The notes under the pieces are model-generated. The model saw only the letters and a program-made list of their open reading frames with translations. It was not told the DNA's origin and did not search any database. From NCBI GenBank assembly GCA_037975125.1, contig CM075853.1:33372613-33436612 (forward strand): 64,000 nucleotides of DNA. The letters are read 5' to 3'. Source of the DNA: Latrodectus hesperus (lineage: Eukaryota; Arthropoda; Arachnida; Araneae; Theridiidae). Both the position numbers and the translations under genes were made by a program. Shown here piece by piece: positions 17,644-33,275 of this stretch (the first letter of the stretch is position 1; every line of letters starts with the position of its first letter).

Positions 17644-18494
17644 TATCATTTTTAAATATTGAAGTATATTATTCGCATAATTTACCGACTTAGTTAATAT
17701 TGAATTTTGTATAAGTTGTCATTAACCATATATTTAATATTATTGACTATGCAGACTTCTGCTTTAAATTTATTCATTTGATTCAAACATATAAATGCAT
17801 AAAAGCTGAAGCACATCAATTCAAAATTGTAACTTATTTTTACTTATTTTGGAATAAAAGATCAAATGCATTTTTATATTGCAAGGGCAAAATAAATAAT
17901 AATGGAAATTTTATGGAAGAGTGCGAAATTTTCAGACACGAAAAAAAATAAAAATAAAAATAATGTAATCAAAATAAATTCTTATTATTTTGTCATCTTT
18001 TATATTACGAGTTGGCAGCATAAAATAACAGTTGATTGACATTTTCAGTGAAGAACATTCTTCGAAATTGGTAAAAAAAGAAAATTTAACGAAAAACATT
18101 GTGTCAAAATCTTTGAAAAGATAAAAGTTAAAGAGAGAAATCTTGAATTATTTTGATTCTTAAAGTCTTCTTTTTACGTCTTGTCATCTAGAGAAAGTAT
18201 GGGATTATATTATTTTTCTTGTGTGATAACGTTAAGTCCGGCATTTTTAACCATTATTCGAAACAATTGTGAATGAAAAACATATTTTTTTTTACTATAA
18301 AGCAAAGCAGTTTGCGAAATTTTATATTAAAATAATATGAGCTGTCAAACTGGAAAGATTTTTTCCGTGATAAAAGTCATCTCCATGACGAAAATTTCCT
18401 GAGCGAGCAAAACTCTTCATGATGAACTTTATTAGCAAATGAAAGATGTAGTTTGAATGAATATAATTAAATGCAGGTAGTTAATATAAGTTGG

Positions 18495-18660
18495 ATTTCT
18501 CCATGGTATAGTGATAAAACCATGTTGTTTAAGATGAAAGATCACACGTTCTATTCCTGTTACTACTGAATAACAAAATATGAGTATTGCGTAACTGGTA
18601 AAGGCATGCATGACTATTTAGTTAGGTACCTGGAAACTTTCCAAGTACTTTCATTTTCAT
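18495..18660 (+). mobile_element. Probable tRNA-derived SINE head, family not seen elsewhere in the window
   Basis: The segment opens with CCATGGTATAGTGATAAAAC, which resembles a tRNA 5' half and A box. About 35 bp later comes ACGTTCTATTCCTGTTACTA, which resembles a B box and T-arm. The downstream body to about 18660 is not shared with SINE families A-D. It ends shortly before the Tc1 element. It could be a degenerate tRNA pseudogene instead of a SINE; no CCA end or 3' tail is visible. Confidence 0.4.
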
Positions 18661-18677
18661 CAATTGAATATAACCTA

Positions 18678-18705
18678 CACTACTGGCCATTAAAATTGCT
18701 ACACC
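18678..18705 (+). repeat. 5' terminal inverted repeat of the Tc1 element
   Basis: This is a 28-bp terminus beginning CACTACTGGCC and ending GCTACACC, preceded by TA. The assignment rests on its position, the TA target and resemblance to known Tc1 ends. The matching 3' copy is absent, so it cannot be confirmed by pairing. Confidence 0.75.
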
Positions 18706-18909
18706 AGAAAAGCGGCACACCACACACGTGAAATTTGCATGACAGGTAGAACTTGCTGTGATATGCAAATGATTAGATTTTCAGCGCATTCATACAAAGC
18801 GGGCGACAGTGGCGACATCTATAATGTATATAAAACCAGAGATTTTACAGCAGTTTTCTCATACTCAATTTCCGTTTCAACGTTGTTTTCGGCAAAGAAA
18901 GTTGTTGTA

Positions 18910-20070
18910 ATGCCTCGTGTAAGAAGAAGAAATGCCTATCAGCACGTGTCTGACTTTGATCGAGGAAGGATTATAGCCTACCGGGATTGCGGTTTATCGT
19001 ACCGCAATTTTCCTGCTCGCGTCGGTCGAGACCCCATTGACTGTTAGCAGAATATGGAATCGATGGGTTCAGGACAATCATACGGAACGTCATGCAGGAT
19101 CTCAGCGACCCCACATCACTAACAGCAAAGAAGACAGACATCTTATCCTCATGGTCACAAGGGATCGTACAGCCACATCACGAACCCTGAGTCGAGAAAT
19201 GGAGTCATTTGCAAGGCAACAAGTTTCAGGTCGAACAGTTCGACGACGTTTGCAGTAGCATGGATTGTCTGCACAGTGACCATGGCTTCGGCGACCATTG
19301 ACGCTGCGTCACAGACAGGAGCGAAGGCGCTCCTGTCAATGGTGTGATCAGCGACGAACCTGGACGCGGGAATGGCATCACGTCATCTTTACAGATGAAT
19401 CTCGGTTCTGTATACAGGACCATGATGGCCGCATCCATGTTTGGAGGCATCGTAGAGAACGCGCATTGCCAGCTTGCATTGGACATCGCCATACTGGCCC
19501 ATCTGCTGGAGTGATGGTATGGGGTGCCATTGGATACATGTCTCGATCACCTCTTGTTCGCATTACCGGCACTTTGAACAGCAACCGTTACATTTCCGAT
19601 GTGTTAAGGCCCGTGGCTCTGCCCTATCTTCGAGGTCTCCTTAATGCTTTGTTTCAACAGGATAATGCACGACCGCATGTTGTCCGTACTGTTCTGAACT
19701 TCCTTGATACAGAACAGGTTCGACTGTTACCCTGGCCAGCACGTTCTCCTGATCTGTCACCAATTGAGAACGTGTGGTCAATGGTTTGTCGAGCGATAGG
19801 CATGCCATTACTCACTATCCACTACTGTCGATGAACTGTGGCATAGTGTTGAAGCTGCATGGACTGAGATCTCCGTACATGCCATATAATCTCTGTTTGT
19901 ACTATAGAAGATTGAATGTGTAATAGTGTTGGTGTGGGAATGTGAGTGTGGGGGATTTTATTTTTAATAAGGACAGCAGTTCCTCTTTGCATTGATGGTA
20001 TGGGGTGCATTCATGTCTAGGCGAATGAATGCTGTTATTGCAGCCAGAGGTGGCTGCTCTGGGTACTGAT
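18910..20070 (+). pseudogene. Tc1-like transposase (DD34E), inactivated
   Basis: The start is at 18910 (MPRVRRRNAYQHVSDF). A helix-turn-helix N-terminal half runs to about 19258, and the catalytic half follows. The catalytic Asp in IFTDESRF is at 19394-19396, the second Asp in FQQDNARPH at 19661-19663, and the Glu in SPIENVW at 19766-19768. That leaves 34 residues between the last two, the Tc1 DD34E spacing. It is broken by a 1-nt insertion at 19037/19038 (the frame continues as TVSRIWNRW), a TAG at 19256-19258, a TGA at 19277-19279 (consistent with CGA to TGA), a second frameshift between 19801 and 19820 (the frame continues as TTVDELWH), a TAA at 19887-19889, and a foreign segment from about 19900. 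All catalytic residues survive, so loss of activity comes from the breaks. Confidence 0.93.
19900..20012 (+). other. Foreign segment inside the transposase C-terminus, with a short copy of transposase sequence
   Basis: Transposase-like sequence reads to about 19900 and resumes near 20013-20020 with codons for RRMNAVIAARGGCSG. The roughly 110 bp between does not fit the family. Near its right end, 19994-20008 is identical over 15 bp (GATGGTATGGGGTGC) to 19513-19527 in the catalytic domain, and CATGTCT follows a few bases later in both places (20012-20018 and 19537-19543). This suggests template switching or patchwork repair, not a simple transposon insertion. The exact borders are inferred. 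Confidence 0.6.
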
Positions 20071-20079
20071 TTGGGTACT

Positions 20080-22497
<2,418 letters not shown>

Positions 22498-23067
22498 ATA
22501 TAATATTTTTAACAGAAATTTTTTTATTTGTAAAAAATTTCATGAACATCATCATTATTCTGTAAATTATTTAAATTAACATATTCATGTACCTGTTATA
22601 AATACATTTATATACATTTATTACATCAAGATAATTATTAATTCATTTAAATCTACAATGATTTGAAAGATGTATGCATCCTAAAACACAAATTTAGATA
22701 AGCTCCATGTTAGCAATTAGTAAAAATGACTGTAAATTACATAAGAAAGAAAATATCTGTAAAGGTAGTAAGATAGTAAATTACAATTTTTCCTTGAAAA
22801 ATGAGGGAAATACATTAATTTCGTAAGAGTTTAGTTTGAAAAGTCACACTTGTTCGCATTGTATTGAAGAATGTAACTAGCTTTTATGGGGAAAGTGAAA
22901 GTGAATTTCTATAGTGTAGAATTCCTTCCTTCTTAATATGAATTTAAATTAAAGTTTTATTAAAAGCTTGAGATTACATGGAAAACAATAAATAACTATT
23001 TCCTGTTTTCGATTCACAGAAGGGCAAAGATAGCACAGGTACAAAGAAGCAACGATATGTGCAAAAT
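22498..23067. other. A+T-rich non-coding stretch
   Basis: Nothing is recognised between the (TA)n array and repeat R1 copy 2. GC rises from about 22990 on, and that part may belong to R1. Confidence 0.55.
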
Positions 23068-23230
23068 AGAAGCCTGAAGGAAAGCCTCGCTTTTCCTTGT
23101 CGTAGAGAAGCAATTTTCTTGCTTCACGAGACGATATGTCTCATGAGATCGTACAAGGCATTCGCAAATATGCGTAATTGGGAAAATGTATCGTGAAATA
23201 TTTTTCTTTTAACAGCATCTTAATTAGTTG
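23068..23230 (-). repeat. Unclassified dispersed repeat R1, copy 2
   Basis: On the minus strand the core CAACTAATTAAGATGCT (23214-23230) is identical over 17 bp to copy 1. The end block TTTCCTTCAGGCTTCT (23068-23083) is identical over 16 bp. Between them a block of the form GAAGCAAGAAAATTGCTTC...AAGGAAAAG aligns with the middle block of copies 1 and 3. Here that block forms a small hairpin (GAAGCAA / TTGCTTC). The orientation is opposite to copies 1 and 3, so this is not a local tandem duplication. Confidence 0.65.
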
Positions 23231-23861
23231 GAAAACTAACTGTCAGAGCTCAAGGGAATGGGTTTAATAGATGTAGCATTTCCTTAAGAGTTTTTTTTTA
23301 AAACTTCATTGAATTCATCGCCAATAGATTAATGAATGGCAAAGATTGTTATTAGCTGACCATAAAACTAATTTAAATATGATCAAATAGGAAAAATTTG
23401 TCATCTTTAAGATGTAACATAATAAAACTGAAGATTATTTACTAATTTAAGAATTCTAATATGATTTTTTAAATTTTTCAGTTCCATATGATGTGTTTTT
23501 TAAGTTGTAATGATAGAACAGCATTCAATGACGTAGTAAATATAGATTGTGATGAGGTAACCGAAGTATAGGCAAAGTATTCTACATACACACTTCCTGT
23601 TGGCATATCTATTATGTAGGTAATTGGCAATCAATTATGTAGAAATATACTGATTTTTTGGCTTTATAACATGCATGAAAGTTGTGTTATCATTGGAAAT
23701 TTTTTGGAAAGAATGTTTTGATGAATGCTTAAATGTTTTGCAACTGTATGTCTGATCTGCTAAGTGATATAGAATTAAATATTCGGTATTATATTACCTT
23801 CATTGCATTCCTCAAATGTAATTAATAAATTTCAACTTAGTTATTTTAAATCAAATTCAAA

Positions 23862-23997
23862 ACCTTAAAAAGGACAAAGTCGTACTTTCACCTTCGTGGT
23901 GTTCTGATCCAAAAGAAAGACGCTCTCTATTGGCTTGATTCGCACTGCCAAAGGCGTAGCGAGCTTGGCTCTTCCAAGTGTCATAAGCAACAACAAC
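23862..23997 (+). mobile_element. SINE family C, short 5'-truncated copy with 14-bp TSD
   Basis: The sequence runs from near GACAAAGTCGTACTTTCACC through GAGCTTGGCTCTTCCAAGTG to a TCATAAGCAACAACAAC tail. It is flanked by the 14-bp direct repeat AAATCAAATTCAAA (23848-23861 and 23998-24011). The same blocks occur in reverse in 45319-45450. It lacks the tRNA head, so it is a 5'-truncated retrotransposition product, as expected for target-primed reverse transcription. Confidence 0.85.
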
Positions 23998-24011
23998 AAA
24001 TCAAATTCAAA

Positions 24012-26510
24012 TTGGAAAACCAAAGATAATTTTTTTAAAAATTATAAATAAAGTTCAGGAGTAACTACCCTTTATTTTTTTATTAAATACGATAATAAAT
24101 AAACTCAAAGTAAAAACCTAAAATTAATCAGCAAAAGTGGTTTTATTTAAGCAAAATTTTTTTAAATACCAAATTTTACATCATGTTTTTTAAATAGTTT
24201 AAAGTTTAAAAAACATTCCATGATAATTAAAAATATTTTTGGATAATAAATTGGATTTATATTTAAAAGCAAATATATACGTCTATAAAGATGTACATGT
24301 CTACGGAAAATAAACATAAACTAATTTAGATGTCTTTATGACGCTTTTATTTTTATGTTAATTTTACAGTGTTTTATATTTGCTCTTTAACAATATATGA
24401 ATCAAGTGGTTCATCTAACGTAACTTGGATAGAATATCGAAACAATTGACATTATGAATCAATAAACAATAAACATTTTAAATAGATAAAAGCATAATAT
24501 TCTTAAAAATAAAGTCTGTTTGAATTTTGTAACTGTATATAAATACAAATAAATACATAAAAGATGTAAACCAATGTAGAAAGCCGTATATTTCCGGATG
24601 ACGGATCGCATCGACTCAAAAGCTTTCCTAGAGGAAAATGGTATAGAAATATTTAAATTATGCAGAAATATTTAAATTATTTAAATTATTCATATCAGTT
24701 TAAATATCTGTTGATTTAAATTTCGGGTGGCATCATTATTAAATAAGAGATACAAAACTTTAATTTATGTCTCAACTATTTCAGTTAAGAAAAGTGTATA
24801 CAGTGAATAAAATTCAAAAACAATTTATAAATGGTGAATTTTGAAATATAATTTCATCCATTAAAGTACTTACATTTTTTTCACTAAAAGAGAAATAAAT
24901 ATCCTGAAATTATTTTTATATGCACATAAAACACCTGTTTACAATGTATTTACAACTCTAATTTAAAATTCTTTATATTTTTAGTAACTCATAGTTTATT
25001 TTCCATTAACCTATCACTTTGAGAAATTTAAATTTTCTTTATATCTATTTTCGTATAATTTTTATAATTTATTTGGTATTTATATATAAAATTATTCATA
25101 AAAAAATTGGAATATTTTTAAAATGGAAAAATAATAAAAAATTCTTGATGAAATTTGTGATATTAATATATTTATTTGATTTAAAAATGAAATAAATAAA
25201 TTAATATCACAAATATGGTGAGTGTTCTTATCATTATGAGAAAAGATTGAAGAAGTTATAAAATAGAATTGGATTTTATCAGGAAACACATATATATGTA
25301 GCAAAACATATCACAAATTACTAAATATGAATAAGTGAGCAAATATTTAAATAAGTTATTTAAAATCTGTACATAATTTATATCTAGAAAGTTATGATTG
25401 ATTGCCAAATAAAATAATATAAAACGTTTTCCTTAACATCTGTGTATAATGTTAACGTTTCTATGTAATCTTAGCTACATAATTGTAAGTACTCTATAAT
25501 TAGTATAAACATTGTGCTTCTAAGAAATATCCTAAAATTATTAGAAATAGTTACCAAAATTTTACAATATGCTCAAACAAATGCACTATTTATCTCCTGT
25601 ACAAAGTTGCAGGTATGTCTTCGCATAGGAATTTGCGACCTTTAACCCATTCAATCGAATGGGAATAAAGTGCTTAATAATGTAATCAGTACCATGGTAA
25701 TGAAACTATGTAATATGCATATTATCTTTGGAATATGTGCAAATTATAATTTAGAGTTATGATTCAGAATAAATACTAAAGAATATAATCACGAAGACAT
25801 GTTGGAGAGAAATGAATAAAGAATAGAGTAGTTTTAAAATGATAGATTTATATATAAAAACAAAACAAAGAAATTAAATTAAAAGTAAAAATAGTTATTT
25901 TAACCAAACTTTTAAAAAATGATCCATTTTTTAATAAAATTATTAGCTTCATTCAATAAATTTGGTTCTTAAATTTTTTGAGACTCAATTTTTTCTTAAA
26001 TATGAGATGTAAATTCAAATTATGTCATAAAATACTCGACAAAAAGTATTAGTTCTATAAATATTTTTCCCAACAATGCATCATTTTTAAAAATTGGTGT
26101 TAATGAAAATTCAGTATGGACAGTTAATGATTAGTACATTTTTATACCATATATTAAAATCTAAAATTTTCAGATGGACCACAAAATAAGCTTCAAATGT
26201 TTTGCTGATAACATAAAATATTTTTGAGTGTAGATTTTAAACATTTCAATTACGTTAATATGTTATTTGCAAATATTTCTTTTTCAGTCAAGGGAAATAT
26301 GCTGATACTAATCTCTTAAAATAGAAAGTAAATAAACATTTTAAGGTTTTGTGCTTATTCCATTTTTAATTTCTGAACATTTTGAAAAAAATTAAAAAAT
26401 TTAATTGCCAATATAATTATTTTAGAAGTTTTAAATTTCCATTGAAGTGTTGATATATATTCCCTTTTAAGCATTAGGAAATATTTTATTTCCAGCGCAC
26501 TGTATGTGAT
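24012..26510. other. A+T-rich non-coding stretch
   Basis: No gene is visible. It contains the imperfect inverted repeat at 25153-25214 and a short repeat of AGAAATATTTAAATTA near 24646-24680. Confidence 0.6.
25153..25214. repeat. Imperfect inverted repeat, 62 bp
   Basis: The outer arms at 25153-25167 and 25200-25214 pair perfectly over 15 bp (ATTTGTGATATTAAT). After a mismatch, inner arms of about 9 bp (25169-25177 and 25190-25198) pair again around a 12-nt loop. It belongs to the same structural class as the perfect hairpins at 35601, 42429, 51024 and 53774 but is more decayed. Confidence 0.8.
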
Positions 26511-26557
26511 ACACACACACACACACATAAATATATACATATATATAGCAGCATTCT
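26511..26557. repeat. (CA)n microsatellite running into TA-rich sequence
   Basis: About eight ACs are followed by ATAAATATATACATATATATAG. This is the only notable CA array in the window. Confidence 0.9.
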
Positions 26558-26852
26558 ATCATGAATTATGGGTGTTGGCTCTAATGATTACATTTAACTT
26601 TTTAAAATTTTATTTCTGTTTTCAGCAGTACAACTTTTTTTCATTTGTAATAGATAATTCATTCAGTGCCTAAAGGTTAAACTAGATTCTGAATTATTAG
26701 AAGTATAACTTTATGAGACCATTTTAATCAATATAAACAATTTAGCTAATTAATAAAAATCTGTCATACAAGTAACAGTTTTGAGTAATTTTTTGATTAC
26801 ATATAATTTATTCCAAGCAACACAAATTTTTAAATATATTTTTGAAAAGATA

Positions 26853-26855
<3 letters not shown>

Positions 26856-26943
<88 letters not shown>
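26856..26943. repeat. (TA)n microsatellite, about 88 bp
   Basis: This is a perfect TA array between A+T-rich flanks. No mobile element abuts it. Confidence 0.98.
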
Positions 26944-30041
<3,098 letters not shown>

Positions 30042-30149
30042 GATTCAATGTGATCTTCTTCTTCTTCTTCTTAGAATTGGGTTTGTATGTCATTGGGCAC
30101 CTCTGCTTTTATCAGCATTTTGTACCATTAACTCCAAACTCAATGTTTC

Positions 30150-30356
30150 CTAGCTCCAGTTGCTCGGGTCTCCCACTTTATTAATAAAGTCCGATAACCC
30201 TTTAATGGAGCCTAGGTGTAGCTCTCTAGTATGGATGATGCCTAAAGAGGTTAATCTAGGGAGGGCAAGAGCCTCGCATTCGTAAATGATATGCTCTGCC
30301 GTTTCCTCTTGCGTATGACATTTCCAGCAGATAGGGTCTTGCTGAAATAGTCCCAT
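30150..30356 (-). pseudogene. C-terminal end of LINE reverse transcriptase (ORF2 remnant)
   Basis: The frame contains CWKCHTQEETAEHIIYEC, a C-x2-C-x8-H-x4-C zinc knuckle with the EET.EHI signature common at the C-terminus of LINE ORF2 proteins. About 40 residues follow to the stop codon near 30150. The short 3' UTR leads to the AAG tail. The polymerase, endonuclease and any RNase H domains are absent. The upstream border near 30357 is the deletion junction, where the ORF1-like frame meets this frame out of phase. Confidence 0.8.
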
Positions 30357-30478
30357 CTGGTCAGAGAGTCAGTCATACTAGGGATAGCTTCCTGACTTTC
30401 ACCAGCAGATGGTTTGGAGGTCATTTCTACCTCAAGTGAAGGATTAATTACTGCCCCTTTACAAGACAGCCTCTGAGT

Positions 30479-30610
30479 TCACTTGTCTTTTTCAGCAAGG
30501 TCAACTTCAGAGGCATCACCTGTAGATGCAGAAAGGCTTGTTATTTCTTGTGTCTTTTCAGCCACAAGATAACAATTTATAAGCTCAGGTAATATAAGTC
30601 CACCCAGCAT
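30479..30610 (-). pseudogene. LINE ORF1-like N-terminal frame, overlapping an upstream ORF by TAATG
   Basis: An ATG at 30610-30608 opens 43 codons (MLGGLILPELINCYLVAEKT...) to a TGA at 30481-30479. The same frame then stays open to about 30358. This looks like an ORF1 start with one premature stop. The ATG overlaps the stop of a preceding 36-codon frame (30720-30610) in the pentamer TAATG. No ORF1 domain (CCHC, RRM) is present, so the ORF1 identity comes from its position in the element. Confidence 0.5.
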
Positions 30611-32479
30611 TACCTGAGATACTGGGCAAGGCAAATTACTCTAGAAGTTTGCCAGGCAACTAGAGGCTCCGTTAAGACACCAATACCGCGGTGCCAATTA
30701 GCCCTAGGCACGGAACGCATAACACCAGGGTTTACGGGAGCTGGTTCGCGGCCTCTGATTCTATATTCAAGGCTATCCTGTCATTCCTACAGGACGTTCG
30801 GTGATCCACCGCCTACCGACGCGCCTGGTAGCTGCTCAGGTCCCAGGGATTCAATGTGATACTTATTTCTATTTTCCCACTCACAGTCAAAATTAAAGTA
30901 TCAAAAGTATTTTCATAAAATCATGTTTATTAGAATGGACAATCCGAACTTTCAATGTTCCATAGATGAACAATGATAGTGTAAACGCAATATACTTATT
31001 ATTTTATTTATAATTATCTAATTTATATGTATGAAATAATTTTGATAAAAATTAATTTTGAAGTACAATACTTAGTTATATCAATTATAACAATTGTCTT
31101 ATAACTATTGATTTACATTGTCATTGAAATCTAAAAACATCCATCATATTTTCTTTCAGTATCATTAGTTTCAACATTTTTTGAAAATTAAATGTCATCT
31201 ATTTTCAATATTTTGTATACTGGATAATGATTTCTCCAATATTCTATTCTTAAGAAATTTGTCAGTGAATTGGTCTAATTGGTTGTTGCATATTTTCATG
31301 AAAATGCTTAAATTATTCAATCAAATTCTTTTTTAAAAACGCATGCTATTTTTTCTAGTTTTATGAAGAAATAAAGAATTTGCTCACGATTATAACAAAT
31401 GACGAAAAATATGCAAATGTTTAACATCAGTCATTTATTTATTTGGAAGCTGAAAGCAAACTTCCAGCATAGAGGTTCTAGCAGATAAGAAATGCAAATT
31501 CAACTGCTTAATTCCACCATAAAAGGAAAGAGTTGAACAAAAACTTCACTCAAAAACATACTTTGAATTCTTTCCTGTTTCTCCATACTATTCATAAATT
31601 CATGACGCACTTTATTTTTTCTTATTTTGCTTTTTAAAACGAAGGGAAAAACTAAAAGTAGAAGTTTTTCGGACTGAAACGCACGAGGATTTCCTATTTG
31701 TGGTTACTTATATATTTATGTATTTATTAAAAAAGTTTGAAAAGCCTTTTAAAAATACAAAAAGGAAAAAATTCTAATAAAATGTTTTTTCCAGATTCTC
31801 AGTAAATTTTGTGAAACTTGGTAGTAAACAAATTTTCTCGCGCTTTACAAAAACAAAACCAATTATTTACCAGTTTTTTTCTTATTCTTATTTTGTATTT
31901 CCTGGGACCATTTACATAATTCTAATAAATAAAATAAGTATTTTTAACAATCTTCTTAATCATATTTTATAAGTCGTCATTAATTTCATTTCAATAGAAG
32001 CTTTGTTTTAAATGCATTTCAAATTATAGAAGACATTTAAAAAGGTATTCATATTAACTTTAATATGAAAAACTTTAATATGAACATTAAAATACCTTAC
32101 ACAACTGTTTAAAGAAAAATCTTTCTTTTATTTGATACTTGTATACCAAGCACATAATCACCAGTTTATGTGTAACTTTGGTTTTACTTCATTAATTTTA
32201 ATCCATTTCTTAGTTTTTTTTTTTGAATATGGATATATGTTCAAATATGGTGTTACTCAGTTTTTTACACTATCAATAATTGAATTACATAATTATTAAA
32301 GTATGTATTTAAATAATTAACTAGTGAACATTATTACCAATTGTAACTAAATCATATTTTCTAATTTATAAGATGAAAATAAACAAATAAAAATAATTTC
32401 GACAACAATAAATATTACAAAAGTAGACTATTGTTGCAAAAAATGTTTATTCCGTTTCGCTGCCATATTGAATGAGCCT

Positions 32480-32690
32480 TTGTGAACTAAGTTTTCGGCT
32501 GTTTAATCTTAATATTATTCTAAGCCACAAAATGGTGACTGCTAACTATTCAACACGATATCGGAATTTCGGTCAGCCGAGCCCTGTCGATTGCTAGCTT
32601 GACAAAGGATGTGCGGCTGACACTCGCATAATAAGTGATAGGAGGGAAAGCCGAACATGTAAACTTCGAACTCTGCTATTTATACATTTA
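32480..32690. other. GC-richer island with inverted GTCAGCCG / CGGCTGAC
   Basis: This roughly 200-bp patch is clearly richer in G+C than its flanks. It contains an 8-bp inverted repeat at 32572-32579 and 32614-32621 around a 34-nt spacer. No tRNA head, transposon terminus or convincing reading frame was recognised. It may be an unclassified dispersed repeat. Confidence 0.4.
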
Positions 32691-33178
32691 AACAGATAGC
32701 TATAATGGAAGCTCAAGGCCATGTACACATTTCAAATCAATGCCTTTAATCAAGTATCAAATGCTAGATTCAACTAATAAATGGATTGAGATTACATCAG
32801 TTTACTGGTGTTTCTTTATATAAAATACTGATGTATAAAGGTCAAGGTAAATACACGTTAAGTTATAATATAATCCAATTTAATGCTACGTATTATAATA
32901 TCAGGCCACAACTAGAAATTTGAAGTTAAAAATTATCTGAATTTTCTAAAATACAAGTTAAAAACTGCTTTCGAGTGCTTCGAATATTCGTAATATTGAA
33001 ATAATTAATACTAAATAAAATTGCATTTGCGTATGCATGTGTGTTATTCATTTTTGAAAACTGTTTTAAGAAACTTTGGAATTTCAAGAAGTTGAATTCA
33101 GTTCACTCCTGGAACACATTTTATTTATAATTGGCCATAATCAGCTGTTACATTGAGAAAAAAATAGATATTTCTGAA

Positions 33179-33275
33179 ATGGCTGTTCCAAAGGAATTTT
33201 TTTATAGAACTCTGTACCATAAAATCCATCTGCGCTACTTAAAAATGTTAGCATCAGATTTGGATCTCTCACAAG
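33179..33275 (+). other. Candidate small exon or coding remnant
   Basis: An ATG at 33179 opens MAVPKEFFYRTLYHKIHLRY and continues with LKMLASDLDLSQ to a donor-like CAAG|GTAAAA at 33275/33276. Read through, the frame stops after 38 codons. The residue mix is protein-like and less A+T-biased than chance frames here. Against it, 38 codons is short for a window with many longer chance frames, and no partner exon was found. The family is not recognised. Confidence 0.28.

Larger units (their letters stand above)
18678..20070 (+). mobile_element. Tc1/mariner-family DNA transposon, decayed, 3' end missing
   Basis: The left end begins CACTACTGGCCATTAAAATT directly after a TA dinucleotide (18676-18677), the usual Tc1/mariner target. 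It is followed by a roughly 230-bp leader and a recognisable transposase. The reverse complement of the left end is not found downstream. Recognisable transposase sequence stops near 20070, after which the flank is ordinary A+T-rich DNA, so the 3' terminal inverted repeat is deleted or was replaced. The GC content is much higher than the surroundings, consistent with a relatively young insertion. Confidence 0.92.
30055..30847 (-). mobile_element. Non-LTR retrotransposon (LINE), internally deleted, both ends retained, 13-bp TSD
   Basis: A direct repeat GATTCAATGTGAT flanks the element at 30042-30054 and 30848-30860. On the minus strand the 5' end begins at 30847 with a GC-rich leader, and the 3' end finishes in six AAG units (30055-30072), an A-rich tail of the type left by target-primed insertion. 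Between them are a leader of about 130 bp, a 36-codon upstream frame, an N-terminal ORF1-like frame, and then directly the last 68 codons of a reverse transcriptase. A full-length LINE is several kb, so the interior is missing while both termini and the TSD are intact. It therefore probably inserted in deleted form. Clade assignment (Jockey/R1-like) is uncertain. Confidence 0.82.

Noticed and set aside
19226..19584. Minus-strand frames opposite the Tc1 transposase (also 19822-20096)
   Set aside because: They are antisense shadows of the transposase and its interrupted C-terminus.
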